From Bactericera cockerelli (Eukaryota > Arthropoda > Insecta > Hemiptera > Triozidae), in assembly GCA_024516035.1 (NCBI GenBank), contig CM044956.1, positions 30,478,217 to 30,542,216 on the forward strand: a stretch of DNA of 64,000 bases. The letters are read 5' to 3'. The notes beneath the pieces are model-generated. The model was given only the letters and a program-made list of their open reading frames with translations. It was not told the DNA's origin and searched no databases. Numbering within the stretch: the stretch's first letter is position 1; every line of letters begins with the position of its first letter. Below, piece by piece: positions 38,901 through 42,268 of this stretch. A program made the position numbers and the translations under genes.

Positions 38901-41657
38901 ATTTTTCACTCTGTGGATTTTATTTAGATGTACAATACATATTATTATAAAATGAATATTTCACTGATAGGTGGTTCTGCCACACTAAAAAATGATGTTT
39001 AGGTACTTTGTGACATGCTTCCTGATTACTTGATTTATAATTAATTGGCCAATTTACTGTGCACTGTTCATAATAACAATAATAACTATTGTGCTCTCTC
39101 TACCACCTTATTACTATGAAGGCCCTTAAATTTTGAGTTAATTTTATATCTATTTAAAAAAAGTGTTCCACACTATTGTGTTTTATAATTTCACTAGTCT
39201 TAACTAGTCAATTTTGTTTTAATTTAAGTATAACAATGTTTTTTGGTAATAATTCTCAAAGCAAACAACCCAGCAATTCTAATTAGCCACAGCAGTACAT
39301 AAATTGTCATGAAGGATTACAAATACATAATAACATTCACTAATCCATGTTCAACCCCGTTAGACATTGCTTAACTTTTGCAATTTCATGAAAACTGGTG
39401 TATTCCATGCCCCATCTTCATTTTCTGCTGGCTATTAGTTTATTTCTTTGTTATTTTTGGTTTCTCAAAAGAAATATATTTTAATTTACATAGTATTATT
39501 ATTTTATTGTGATTATGTACATGTTATGAGCATATTTTATAATTGGATATCATTATTTTATTTCTATACTAGCTAAAACCTGGCATTTTGTCACCATTAA
39601 GGTTTTTTCTCATGGCCGGTGTCCCAATAAAAATAATAATAACACTTTTAACTGGAAGGTAACCACCAGGTAAGGTTAAAGGTTATGCTCAAAGCATTTT
39701 CTACCACCTAACCCTCAGAGTCTTATTATTATGTGGTCACAACCATAATGAGGAAAAAATTGAAACAACGGAACCCTACGCTAGGTTGATTATCTGACTA
39801 GCGCATTAACCACTTGATTACCAGTGCACTTGAAAATTGTATTAGATATTTTAATTTTGATAATTTTCTAGTATGTTGAAGGTGGCTTAGGGGGGGTGAA
39901 CTCTCAGTACCGTTTGGTATTGTAACCCCAAGAGGACATAGTCAGCCAGACATGCATAACTTTGAGTTTTATATATAGAGATTATACCTACTTAGGAAAT
40001 ACTTTACATTGGTACAAGGTCTTGTGACATGATGGAAATTTGATAGTGCATTTTACACTTTTGGGACAATTTTTTTAATAATAAACACTCTTATTGTAAA
40101 AATATAATAATGTTAAAGAGTCTTATTTGAATTGTGTTGTTTAAAACAGATTAGTTATTTTCTTTTTCTTTCCAAATTTCTATATAAAAAAAATTATACT
40201 CAAAATTGTGTGTGTGTACGTGTTAAAAAAACCTATTTAAAATTTATTACCTACTTTATTTTTATACAAAAAAAAATATTCTTCATGAGATTTGAATGCA
40301 TGGCCTCTAAATTAAATAACTGAAATTGAATTTATGCCTAATATACATTTGTTTCTAGTATTTTTATTACTATTATTATTTGAAAAAAAAAGGCATATAA
40401 TGGGATTCGAACCCACAACCTCAAAACCAAGAGCGTAGCATTTGATTATTATGTAGTATAATGTACAGTATAGGTAAATAGGTATGTCAACATTGTGGTA
40501 GTGAGTTACTACCCATCCACTAGAGAGCGCTACAAGTAGCTGGAAATAAGTGGAACAAATCCAGTTGACTTTGGGCAACTGACTTCCAGTTAAAAGTTGG
40601 GTTACTTTCCAGTTCATTTCCAGTTGATTTCCAGGTGGAGGTCAGGTGGAAGGTGGAAATCTCCAGCTGATTTCCAGGTGGGCAAGTAGACTTTTTCCAC
40701 CTAACAGTATGGTATACATCCAGTTGACTGTGCTGTCTGGGAAGGGTCCAATGTTCTGGGTCTAATGATCTTATCTATCACACAAGGGACCAGTGTTCTG
40801 GGTCTAATGATCTTATCTATCACAAAAGGGTCCAGTGTTCTGGGTCTAATGCTCTTACCTATCACACAAGGGTCCAGTGTTCTGGGTCTAATGATCTTAT
40901 CTATCACACAAGGGTCCAGTGTTCTGGGTCTAATGCTCTTACCTATCACACAAGGGTCCAGTGTTCTGGGTCTAATTATCTTATCTATCACAAAAGGGTC
41001 CAGTGTTCTGGGTCTAATGCTCTTACCTATCACACAAGGGTCCAGTGTTCTGGGTCTAATGATCTTATCTATCACACAAGGGTCCAGTGTTCTGGGTCTA
41101 ATGCTCTTACCTATCACACAAGGGTCCAGTGTTCTGGGTCTAATTATCTTATCTATCACACAAGGGTCCAGTGTTCTGGGTCTAATGATCTTATCTATCA
41201 CACAAGGGTCCAGTGTTCTGCGTCTAATGATCTTATTTATCACACAAGGGTCCAGTGTTCTGGCTCTAATGATCTTACCTATCACACAAGGGTCCAGTGT
41301 ACCCCGGCTTACAGAAGCACTGGGTCTCATGATCTTACCTATCACACAAGGGTCCAGTGTACCCCGGCTTACAGAAGCATTGGGTCTCATGATCTTACCT
41401 ATCACACAAGGGTCCAGTGTACCCCGGCTTACAGAAGCACTGGGTCTCATGATCTTACCTATCACACAAGGGTCCAGTGTACCCCGGCTTACAGAAGCAC
41501 TGGGTCTCATGGCCAGCGGACACAAGGCAGGCCCGGGCGAAGTTCTGATGGGCAGAGGGGCAGGGGCAGGGCCGGCAGGAGCTCTCGGGAGGGGGGGCAC
41601 CATAGTAGCCTTCAGCACACGCCTCGCAGCGAGGACCTCCGGTGTTGTCCCTGCAGT
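1236..41657 (-). CDS. Laminin subunit alpha (partial gene, 15 exons)
   Basis: Basement-membrane laminin alpha chain, a secreted protein that forms a heterotrimer with beta and gamma chains through its coiled coil and binds receptors through C-terminal G domains. Exons, 5' to 3': 41657-41459, 36479-36217, 35286-35102, 34440-34181, 33381-33207, 32296-32159, 31713-31583, 26408-26230, 16598-16443, 16028-15819, 15254-15032, 8076-7938, 7178-7027, 5239-4952, 1407-1236. Every junction is GT-AG and phases agree throughout, giving about 957 codons without a stop. Residues 1-110 are cysteine-rich LE modules, about 115-705 the coiled-coil arm, about 706-900 LG1, and LG2 starts after 905. The LE/coiled-coil boundary reads CEPRHILTSRGCASCQDGC, closest in my memory to the vertebrate alpha-1/alpha-2 type (fly wing blister); the paralogue is not settled. 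Both ends are missing. Introns hold an intact LINE and an intact Gypsy element, and five introns begin with donor-containing tandem arrays. Confidence 0.95.
2293..2418 (+). pseudogene. Pogo-type transposase N-terminus (psq-like HTH), broken
   Basis: Starts MTRNYKMKKPPLLYTEAQM and continues through a helix-turn-helix-like stretch (NGNLAVRRATAVF) before a TGA. The pattern R-NYK-K followed by a repeated-helix HTH is that of pogo/CENP-B-like transposases. The catalytic core is not readable downstream (frames broken, low-complexity lysine-rich sequence), so it is non-functional. Confidence 0.55.
2786..3132 (+). repeat. tRNA-derived SINE, family 1
   Basis: Head reads CCTCCGTGGCGTAACGGTT, then a TTCGATTCCC B-box-like motif; the tail ends in an ATT microsatellite. 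Inverted and partial copies of the same family are at 8510-8776, 38690-38770 and 45893-45960. Confidence 0.75.
3880..4951. repeat. Tandem array, 45-bp unit containing a laminin splice donor (about 25 units)
   Basis: Each unit on the minus strand copies the last 23 nt of the LG1 exon (ending TATAGAGGG) and the first 22 nt of the intron (GTGAGTCTGC...). Three shortened 36-bp units sit near 4300-4440. Unit lengths are multiples of three and neither strand contains a stop in one frame, which produces spurious 370- and 381-codon ORFs. Confidence 0.95.
4952..5239 (-). CDS. Laminin alpha exon: end of LG1
   Basis: 288 nt; acceptor TATGATTTCAG, donor GAGGG/GTGAGTC. Encodes WVGG and then GLVGCLHQVALDGRPLGLW, the diagnostic LG C-terminal motif. 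The last 23 exon nt plus 22 intron nt are the unit of the adjoining 45-bp array. Reading past the first donor meets an in-frame TGA at once, so use of downstream donors would truncate the protein. Confidence 0.94.
5398..5465 (-). repeat. tRNA-like SINE head or tRNA relic
   Basis: Minus strand reads GTCCCGGTAGCTCAGTGG .. GGTTCGAAACCCAGCCGGGAC, with A- and B-box sequences and a paired acceptor stem, but at about 60 nt it lacks a full anticodon arm. Not a functional tRNA gene. Confidence 0.55.
5498..5732 (+). mobile_element. Non-autonomous Helitron
   Basis: Begins TCTTAATATATAAATGTC after an A and ends CTAG before a T, preceded by a GC hairpin (GCCCGC..GCGGGC). The interior has the 'cagcccaaaccg..gctgaaatttgg' signature of widespread arthropod Helitrons. 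235 bp, no ORF. A related fragment is near 6597-6660. Confidence 0.8.
6200..6545 (-). pseudogene. LINE reverse-transcriptase C-terminal fragment
   Basis: Minus-strand frame with SLEGRRRNDQIKLIQNVST, then GKLCSPYIYQII and ending FKSPIIQALDVYNN. This order (LE-RR..., C-P-, F-SPI-----YN) is the usual C-terminal tail of Jockey/CR1-type LINE ORF2 proteins. It is a 5'-truncated relic with no RT core. Confidence 0.6.
7027..7178 (-). CDS. Laminin alpha exon: LG1 core
   Basis: 152 nt; acceptor ATACTTGCAG, donor CAGAG/GTGAGG. Encodes EDFLAVEMINRKIRFVWNL and WYRIEAQR, the classic LG strand pattern. Confidence 0.95.
7376..7724. mobile_element. TA-flanked MITE, complete
   Basis: 349 bp between TA dinucleotides (7374-7375, 7725-7726). 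Ends CAGGATGGGTCATTTTAAG and, inverted, CAGGGTGAGTCATTGTGG share the GACTGCG/CGCAGTC core. No coding capacity. Confidence 0.75.
7938..8076 (-). CDS. Laminin alpha exon: start of LG1
   Basis: 139 nt; acceptor TTGTTCCCAG, donor ACG/GTAATATA. Encodes KDSGTCVRSYQPPKLEPTT and HRDALLFYLPS, the first strands of a laminin G domain. Confidence 0.92.
8510..8776 (-). repeat. tRNA-derived SINE, family 1 (inverted)
   Basis: Inverted relative of 2786-3132: head complement GCCACGGAGGCTGC at the right, then GGGAATCG and CCTCACCCAGCCTGGGTA. The left part carries GGCTGGATGCCCTTCCTAAC, a common LINE-derived SINE tail; similar tail-like sequence continues left to about 8400. Confidence 0.7.
8803..8920 (+). repeat. 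tRNA-derived SINE, family 2 (partial)
   Basis: Reads AAGGCGGCGAACTCGTAAC, GGTGGTTCGAGTCAC and a tail with AACAGATGTACATATAATAG. Same family as 35801-35950 and 46229-46392, and inverted copies at 57043-57152 and 58826-58937. Confidence 0.6.
8921..10228. other. Intronic sequence upstream of the LINE ORFs
   Basis: AT-rich. The last few hundred bases are probably the LINE 5' UTR, but the element's 5' boundary and target duplication cannot be found by eye. Only short unconvincing ORFs (9664-9870). Confidence 0.4.
10229..11152 (+). CDS. LINE ORF1 protein
   Basis: About 307 codons from ATG at 10229 (GTG at 10220 is in frame but less likely). The N-terminal 80 residues are a charged, heptad-like coiled coil (QREVNKNTDSKF, ERVEKNEERINKLETREQL). 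A basic middle follows (ERKVSLIVFGVQGEY ... KRMFKLGRKKW), resembling the RNA-binding part of transposase-22/L1 ORF1-type proteins, and then a low-complexity Q/N/K-rich tail. Role by family: RNA chaperone and ribonucleoprotein formation. No CCHC knuckle is visible. It ends in TGA followed directly by CTAG, with the endonuclease frame open beyond. Confidence 0.82.
   Translation: MGDEATNSLLNQIKEMLNGKLDSVQREVNKNTDSKFLGVQNVLREIQNENKDTRERVEKNEERINKLETREQLDERKVSLIVFGVQGEYLSDVMNQILLVVKEIGIDMNKYQIKRMFKLGRKKWSEEGPLKIVLTSSILRNDILKNKHKIKSNNQIKFKEDLSKEEQQTRTKLVKFSLAAKSKGENVHMKNDKLVINGKSWTLQQLEEEEISNQEDFEMKDSNLDNTIITITEVRDKNLKRTYAEHSPISSTQPQHASTPISKKGRTNTLDGKEQKQMNLQDMWSLTPKNNQEIENKNKTIATNDLF
11153..14494 (+). 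CDS. LINE ORF2: endonuclease and reverse transcriptase
   Basis: Open from the codon after the ORF1 stop to TAA at 14492-14494, about 1,113 codons. Domains in order: an AP-type endonuclease starting KIKILFWNVHGLNN at 11171, with E of CLSETWE, GGDFNSRIG (about 11597-11625), IDLVWVN and SDHFQL; then reverse transcriptase with AFIDFKMAFNKVPH (about 12968-13010), GVMQGDCAS and the catalytic YADDLVLFAD at 13318-13347; then a C-terminal C-x2-C...H-x4-C motif (CTICN ... THIFENC). There is no ATG before the endonuclease start: the first in-frame ATG (11336) falls after the first endonuclease motifs. Translation therefore probably depends on ORF1 readthrough or reinitiation at a non-AUG codon. Confidence 0.9.
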   Translation, partial: LDTNHKKIKILFWNVHGLNNFFDRNGDADDELEIQSADIICLSETWETKDWNPPQDLDVTQMYNVHAIKDRSTGRASGGITTMMKNNYKSKIIESSDLWMIIEITLNLEIITIINLYLKPNLDSEEVLTQLEHSISKLINNDEDINLIVGGDFNSRIGLLNNIDEDFAEMLHVNHHRNNEDIKINERGKILVESMEKLGLLVLNGRTKGDGNGNFTYTSTNGASTIDLVWVNLNALNLIDDLYVSEKNNKSDHFQLILCLSSNTLETDEDSPKKIRKQEIKYKWKPEQKDLYTQETNCIKIKDSDNANTIYKELIKTINKASSKTDMVQSALKCTTKNPSQKWYDKECRESKYHMMKALRKWKRKQQEIEVYLKARKHYKHILAKKKDLYEIKIQEIVANIRNPKEFWKTINSFKKNNYQKNNITIKQWESYLKCTLKTDSITLENRLLYDARHQELDEEITEKELEKAIMNLKNNKTPGPDAILNEQLKNLGENCLKSLVKMYNLILNEKEIPENLPLANITMLYKKGESDNPNNYRSISLLNGIFKLLTYILAQRIIYWGEKNKIFNENQGGFRPKRGCQDNIFTLASIIQIRLNSTNKKLYCAFIDFKMAFNKVPHNLLWQKLYNNGISTKVINCMKNLYHHAKSRIKVIRPHINKSNRCKSLGVEYTQLVNVEVGVMQGDCASSVAFILFLNDMEEYFRKNEMRGVSINNQNEILLLLYADDLVLFADSRPQLQRQLDTLKNYCAENLIEVNVDKTQVIVFKKNGRKKNSEIFQYQNQELKVTSEFRYLGTVFTSSGRFTKQAEKAKERANVATGVAKSMLIGAKVQSWETRRKLYEAITKATLLYGSEVWGLVHSDEVEVAQLAYYKSIYGMARTTPNYVVRVEMGIEHTMVTILKLCLSWWEKLLTMDKERLPRICYEKLIELDQKSPDKKYNWVSQLKKMLEELEENDMWLDQNAEKIKIHKNRIIEKLSQKMKNQDWVRIKNSTYVPHYQYIKTTDTIEHYLLSRIPFDRTKLICQARCAGTFIHFISEGISYNWNSNNLCTICNLMEEETITHIFENCPVYTVERKKYLKNNNTNRILQVRDPEETKCVYLFLKFMLKKRSKYK
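14609..15031. other. Intronic, A-rich retrotransposon-tail-like sequence
   Basis: A second A run at 14683-14706 and an AAATAAATC stretch suggest another retroelement tail. No gene is visible. Confidence 0.35.
15032..15254 (-). CDS. Laminin alpha exon: end of coiled coil
   Basis: 223 nt; acceptor AATATTTCAG. Ends ARHLADGIRLSLTSK, the conserved approach to LG1. Two phase-compatible donors exist: TCCAA/GTTAGTAC (chosen, because laminin alpha goes from the IRLS segment straight to the first LG cysteine) and CTCAA/GTAAAT 29 nt further on. Confidence 0.82.
15819..16028 (-). CDS. Laminin alpha exon: coiled-coil arm
   Basis: 210 nt; acceptor CTGTTTACAG, donor CTAGAAG/GTAGGACT. Encodes SKELASVDKSAQDMLMSSG through LKLLSLEG. 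Confidence 0.9.
16255..16375. repeat. Dispersed repeat, copy 1
   Basis: Contains AAATTGAAATCGGAGCAAAA and CCGATTTCTAATATTATAA..ACGGAAGTAATA. The same pair of motifs occurs at 42425-42535 and, inverted, at 52205-52350. Confidence 0.5.
16443..16598 (-). CDS. Laminin alpha exon: coiled-coil arm
   Basis: 156 nt; acceptor TTATTTTCCAG, donor CTCCGGG/GTAATA. Encodes TDSLVDQSTSAEEKSRVLK and ends SVLRG. Phase 1 at both ends. Confidence 0.88.
16850..17040 (-). repeat. Dispersed retroelement-like repeat, inverted copy
   Basis: Inverse of 41690-41855: shared CGTCATCTCACAC, AAGTATGGTCCTT, TCGTGGGATGC, AATGACAGTTTACATAATTC and TGACAAGTAAATGGTTCAAA. Confidence 0.6.
17667..19507. mobile_element. TA-flanked fold-back element, copy 1
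   Basis: 1,841 bp. Ends CAGGGTGTCCCGTATACAG, with about 400-bp inverted arms (17667-18063 and 19111-19507) and TA on both sides; removing element plus one TA restores the array unit exactly. The interior holds poly-A/T stretches and a degenerate SINE family 3-like piece (GTAGCGCAGAGTC..TTTTTCCTCATGA). No transposase. Confidence 0.9.
20588..22431. mobile_element. TA-flanked fold-back element, copy 2
   Basis: 1,844 bp, nearly identical to copy 3 and slightly more different from copy 1 (for example GCGTTTTGC versus GCATTTTGC near the left end), with the same TA insertion point in the 49-bp unit. Confidence 0.9.
23071..24914. mobile_element. TA-flanked fold-back element, copy 3
   Basis: 1,844 bp. 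The order of variant 49-bp units after this copy repeats the order after copy 2, so copies 2 and 3 arose by duplication of element plus array, not by separate insertion. Confidence 0.9.
26230..26408 (-). CDS. Laminin alpha exon: coiled-coil arm, source of the 49-bp donor array
   Basis: 179 nt; acceptor ATGTTTCAG, donor CGCTCGG/GTGAGTGAACC. Encodes LSAEAQRYAGLFNATRRDA through EAYEQARS. The last 13 exon nt and first 36 intron nt form the unit repeated about 73 times in the following 9.1 kb. Confidence 0.92.
26444..26628. repeat. Short tandem duplication
   Basis: The segment TTCGAGGTAGATACATTTTT..AGTTAATA(G/A)TGAGGAGACATT occurs at about 26450 and again at about 26552, separated by ATT microsatellite. 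Confidence 0.6.
26636..26727 (-). repeat. LINE 3'-tail repeat, part split by the Gypsy insertion
   Basis: Inverse of 34498-34676 and 58229-58399 (ATTAGGTAGAA..ATATATACAGTAGAATAC). The other part of the same copy lies at 31155-31215, on the far side of the LTR element. Confidence 0.6.
26728..26856 (-). repeat. 3' LTR of the Gypsy element
   Basis: 129 bp, TG...CA, identical to 31026-31154. On the minus strand it begins immediately after the TAA of the gag-pol ORF. Confidence 0.93.
26857..31002 (-). CDS. Gag-pol polyprotein of the Gypsy element
   Basis: One ORF of 1,381 codons from ATG at 31002 (an in-frame TTG lies two codons earlier). Approximate positions: Gag with two zinc knuckles, CSKCG at 210-225 and CLKCGIVGHYSRCC at 235-248; aspartic protease FLVDSGAS near 305; reverse transcriptase with YIDDW near 600; RNase H ADASPVALGG near 743; integrase with an HHCC zinc site (958-995) and D, D, E residues near 1021, 1077 and 1110. 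The C-terminus has an acidic 9-residue repeat (DDADERVPE and variants, DNA 27020-27125) and a basic tail RKRKKKRKE. Gag and Pol are fused in one frame, with no env. No stop or frameshift is seen. Motifs place it in Ty3/Gypsy, near elements with single fused ORFs; the clade is not settled. Confidence 0.94.
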   Translation of the reverse strand: MSSVICNIKPFVCGGDECSIAQRWTRWIRSIELFFTAENITDSKRKQAQLLHLGGEDLQNIWFALNVNEEEEKKDPYKYCSEKLNELFKEKKSYTYERNVFRKMNQNDGESTSQFVMRLKTQVKNCDPEHYGENEMIIDQVIEKSTSSELRRLLLKEGDKLTIEKLLEVARTLEQSENHARAIEGKLDPNYMISKVKEMHSKISNDRGKYCSKCGLSSHWKSDKSCPAQEARCLKCGIVGHYSRCCKNETNAKRHGGYQEQVRQVELESDSSQDENTFSVFTVISKSDMMNITLKGQVNIKFLVDSGASVNILDFDSWRYLKRKNPSLFYEETGKKLFAYGSDTPLPIIGKLECDISISNGTKLKNVKFFICQSNGVPLLSGDTAKKLGILKIGIPINSVEGKSQPSPLSLESVREKFASVFSGNVGKLKDYQLKLMIDEKVAPVALPSRRIPQNLRNKVKSKLKELAEQDIIEKVNEPSQWVSPIHCKIKKNGELRMCIDMRWANKAVVRERYPIPTVYDITANLHGSYVMSKLDMNSAFHQIELDDSSRAITTFSTCDGTYRFKRLFFGLNCASEMFQRTLEGIRDKLEGVELYIDDWLVHGKDQEEHDRRLIAFLSELEKANLTLSYEKCEIGKNTLEFMGHRISSEGVKPVQSKVKAIEEFRSPQTKEELKSFLGLLGFCSRFIPDYSTQTECLRHLLKKNAEFKWTKVHENSFISLKKSLSDSRVLGFFEKKFKTAIIADASPVALGGVLIQYQESGPRVIEFASRSLSHSERNYSQIEKEALAIVWACERFHYYVYGAEFKLLSDHKPLEFIFSQRSKPSPRIERWVMRLQGYDYTVVYCPGKDNIADPLSRLCDTTPNSKPFDSSDRYVRWVSLEATPKAMSLEEIREHSQRDPRMSSLKQAIQCDRWPVEFRKFELIKTELCVMDDVILRGTRIFIPPSLRKHTLSLAHEGHPGIVKMKQKLRTKVWWHNMEKDCESYCKSCHECQVVGNPSSPEPMKIVRMPESPWSTIAVDFLGPLPNGTYVLVVIDHYSRYYLCEFLTSITAKKTINTLWKIFSSFGLPKVIISDNGPQFISRELRDFCIGNNIVQHLNTPEWPQANGEVERQNRTILKRLKIAQLNNEDPDNALRTFIFNYNSTPHSVTGKTPAFLMFAREFRDKLPSVESAYNVDPVVLDRDFQHKMKNKQYYDKHHHAKESNIKVGDTVLLQQNKTNKLCSRYDPEPYLVIARNGTSVTVRSQLTNKQYTRNISQVKKYIDPSGFILRGSQSTPNDIFCGENEENNIINDDADERVPEDDADERVSEDDSGKRVPEDDASDLNNDSEDIDEAVQKEENCEELSDWQSAESSESYEDPKDEDWLPVQRQRKRKKKRKE
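31026..31154 (-). repeat. 5' LTR of the Gypsy element
   Basis: 129 bp, identical to the 3' LTR; contains the presumed promoter. Followed on the minus strand by the primer-binding candidate at 31025-31013. Confidence 0.93.
31227..31475. repeat. Direct repeat, about 185-bp spacing
   Basis: CTTTACTAAAATTTGCCATG followed by CTTGG(G/T)ACTCGAA occurs at about 31229 and 31424; related to the tails of SINE family 2. Nothing else is seen in this intron part. Confidence 0.5.
31583..31713 (-). CDS. Laminin alpha exon: coiled-coil arm
   Basis: 131 nt; acceptor GCTTTCTCAG, donor GCCAG/GTGAGAC. Encodes ELEELSSELLNLSSSVEDR and ends in the first two bases of an Arg codon completed by the next exon. Confidence 0.88.
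32159..32296 (-). CDS. Laminin alpha exon: coiled-coil arm
   Basis: 138 nt, phase 0 to phase 0; acceptor GTTAAAG, donor TTTGTG/GTAAGTAT. Encodes VVYTGLEGRVRQIDKMAEE and onward, an amphipathic helix with an acidic end. Confidence 0.88.
32939..32976. repeat. Long poly-T run
   Basis: 38 consecutive T, the minus-strand tail of a retroposed sequence or a homopolymer; it generates a false poly-Phe ORF. Confidence 0.8.
33207..33381 (-). CDS. Laminin alpha exon: coiled-coil arm
   Basis: 175 nt; acceptor CTGTTTCAG, codon split with the previous exon (GA/T). Reads DECTDILYHVKDKMTNRLT and ends TESNR. The donor AACAGG/GTATGG is weaker than its neighbours but leaves phase 0, matching the next exon. Confidence 0.85.
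33763..33863. repeat. Triplet of 20-bp palindromes
   Basis: GAGGTACATATATGTACCTC at 33763-33782, a near copy at 33805-33824 and GAGGTACGTATGTGTACCTC at 33844-33863, with TCATGTCATGA / TCATGACATGA inverted between them. Confidence 0.75.
33983..34100 (-). mobile_element. GGGCGGAATTAATAGAC MITE fragment
   Basis: Inverse partial copy of the family at 45238-45510 and 54511-54632 (shared GTCGATTTTCCCTATCTTAC, CCGTGACTTAGC, CAGAGGTATTACAA). Confidence 0.6.
34181..34440 (-). CDS. Laminin alpha exon: coiled-coil arm (GC-rich)
   Basis: 260 nt, acceptor TTCTTACAG, donor TTTGA/GTGAGT. Alanine- and glutamine-rich helix (for example ALYSQAQASLAQAHSNTSW). Much richer in G and C than the surrounding intron. 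Apparent ORFs in other frames here are shadows of this exon. Confidence 0.9.
34498..34676 (+). repeat. LINE 3'-tail repeat
   Basis: Reads GGGTGGAAGAGATTGCCATA..CTTTAGGTAGGACATTTC..TGTTCTACCTAATAAAG then A16. The same tail is at 58229-58399 and, split and inverted, at 26636-26727/31155-31215. Pattern of a 5'-truncated retrotransposon 3' UTR. Confidence 0.65.
35102..35286 (-). CDS. Laminin alpha exon: coiled-coil arm
   Basis: 185 nt between ATGTTTCCAG and donor GAACAG/GTAGAG. Contains the IAPPWAPLLALDSNASVLE segment typical of the start of laminin alpha domain II, then heptad-like sequence. Ends in phase 0. Confidence 0.9.
35801..35950 (+). repeat. tRNA-derived SINE, family 2
   Basis: Reads CCTCAGTAGCTTGATCGATA (A box), GGAGGTCGGTGGTTCAAGTC (B box), then a tail with TTGTGATATCACGAAAGTGA and AACACAAATATGATAAC. 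Confidence 0.7.
35957..36216. repeat. Tandem array, 85-101-bp unit containing a laminin splice donor (3 units)
   Basis: Junction copies CTTCCTTGAA next to the donor complement occur at 36031, 36116 and the real exon at 36217. On the minus strand each unit has TTCAAGGAAG/GTGTGTATTC, a T run and AGTCTCATAATTCGCAAATG. Only about the last 10 exon nt are included. Confidence 0.85.
36217..36479 (-). CDS. Laminin alpha exon: last LE modules and start of coiled coil
   Basis: 263 nt; finishes an LE module (RCAYGYFGFPSQPSGSC), contains another, then enters the coiled-coil arm at CTDLLLDKVIELDLLFKEG. Acceptor TTTATTTAG, donor GAAG/GTGTGTATTC. The donor and the last 10 exon nt recur in a three-unit array downstream. 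Confidence 0.94.
36527..36782. repeat. Tandem triplicate, about 88-bp unit
   Basis: Three copies of TTAATTAAAAATTTCAAGG..AGTTATTTACATGCAATAAC ahead of the acceptor of the LE/coiled-coil exon. Unlike the donor arrays it does not include exon sequence. Confidence 0.75.
36783..36960 (-). repeat. tRNA-derived SINE, family 5
   Basis: Minus strand: CCTCCGTGGCTCAGTGGTTA, GGTTGTGGGTTCGAATC, then a tail containing AAAGTGCCCTGAAGTAATGC. A and B boxes visible; not a functional tRNA because of the fused tail. Confidence 0.65.
36961..37619. other. Unassigned intron sequence
   Basis: AT-rich. No ORF, RNA gene or family recognised apart from short runs shared with nothing else in the window. Confidence 0.4.
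37620..41450. repeat. Tandem array, 42- and 60-bp units containing a laminin splice donor, split by a transposon
   Basis: Next to the exon are three 60-bp units (41271, 41331, 41391), each the last 52 exon nt plus GTAAGATC. Then come about 12 units of 42 bp (40742-41270) and, beyond the inserted element at 37808-40741, about four more (37620-37807). The 42-bp unit equals the 60-bp unit with about 20 exon bases removed and TC left. The GAT/GCT pattern of neighbouring 42-bp units gives an 84-bp dimer. Confidence 0.93.
37808..40741. mobile_element. 2.9-kb terminal-inverted-repeat DNA element, non-autonomous
   Basis: Ends CCCAGACAGCACGGCAG and, inverted, CCCAGACAGCACAGTCAAC. Both ends carry clusters of TCAACTGGA / CAGCTGGAAAT subterminal repeats (37830-38060 and 40550-40730). 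It interrupts the 42-bp array between CACACAA and AAGGGTCC, leaving at most a 2-bp AA duplication. The interior has duplicated AT-rich blocks near 38150-38430 and a SINE family 1 fragment (38690-38770). No transposase was found; the superfamily is not assigned. Confidence 0.8.
41459..41657 (-). CDS. Laminin alpha exon: LE (EGF-like) module
   Basis: First laminin exon in the window, 199 nt. Acceptor CCCCCCACAG, donor GATAG/GTAAGATC. It encodes a cysteine-rich run starting CRDNTGGPRCEACAEGYYG and ending KPGYTGPLCDR, the C-x-C spacing of laminin-type EGF modules. The last 52 nt and first 8 intron nt are repeated three more times just downstream, so which donor copy is used is ambiguous from sequence alone. 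Confidence 0.93.
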
Positions 41658-41689
41658 CTGTGGGGGGATTAATAGAATGCTAATGATAA

Positions 41690-41855
41690 GTAATATGCAT
41701 CCCACGACATAAGGACCATACTTCATTGGTGTGGCCCTTAGTGTGAGATGACGACAGGCAAAAGAAACTAGCATAAGTTCAATTAAAAATATTATGAATT
41801 ATGTAAACTGTCATTGTTATATGTATTTGAACCATTTACTTGTCATGTAATAATT
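41690..41855 (+). repeat. Dispersed retroelement-like repeat
   Basis: Direct-orientation copy of the sequence inverted at 16850-17040; lies between the first laminin exon and the assembly gap. Confidence 0.6.
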
Positions 41856-42268
41856 TTTTTTTATATATATATAAAAAATCTACATAACTGCAAAGCCCCC
41901 TGGCAAGACTATACATATACACAACGTCCAGTGGAAACATATCGTTCCCGTTCACCTACATTAAGAACAAAAAAATTGGAAACCCAGATCAAACACCTGT
42001 ACTATTACTTACACGAAATCCAAAATTATAGTACATAAGTCGTAGAAATCTTTACAAAATGATCACTTATCATGTATAGTAAAATTTATCTACATAATTA
42101 TACAGAAAATACAAAACATAAGGCTGCAGGGACAGGTGACAGTTAATGGAATAATAGCTAAGGGTGCAAATACAAAGTAGAGAGAAATATAGGTCTCTAC
42201 TAATAAAATTGTAATATTGCATGATCATGAATTATAATACTTATAATTGGTTATGAAAGAAATAAAAA

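Noticed and set aside
40701..41774. 357- and 315-codon repeat-protein ORFs on both strands
   Set aside because: Same cause: 42/60-bp donor array. The laminin LE frame lies in a different frame of the minus strand.
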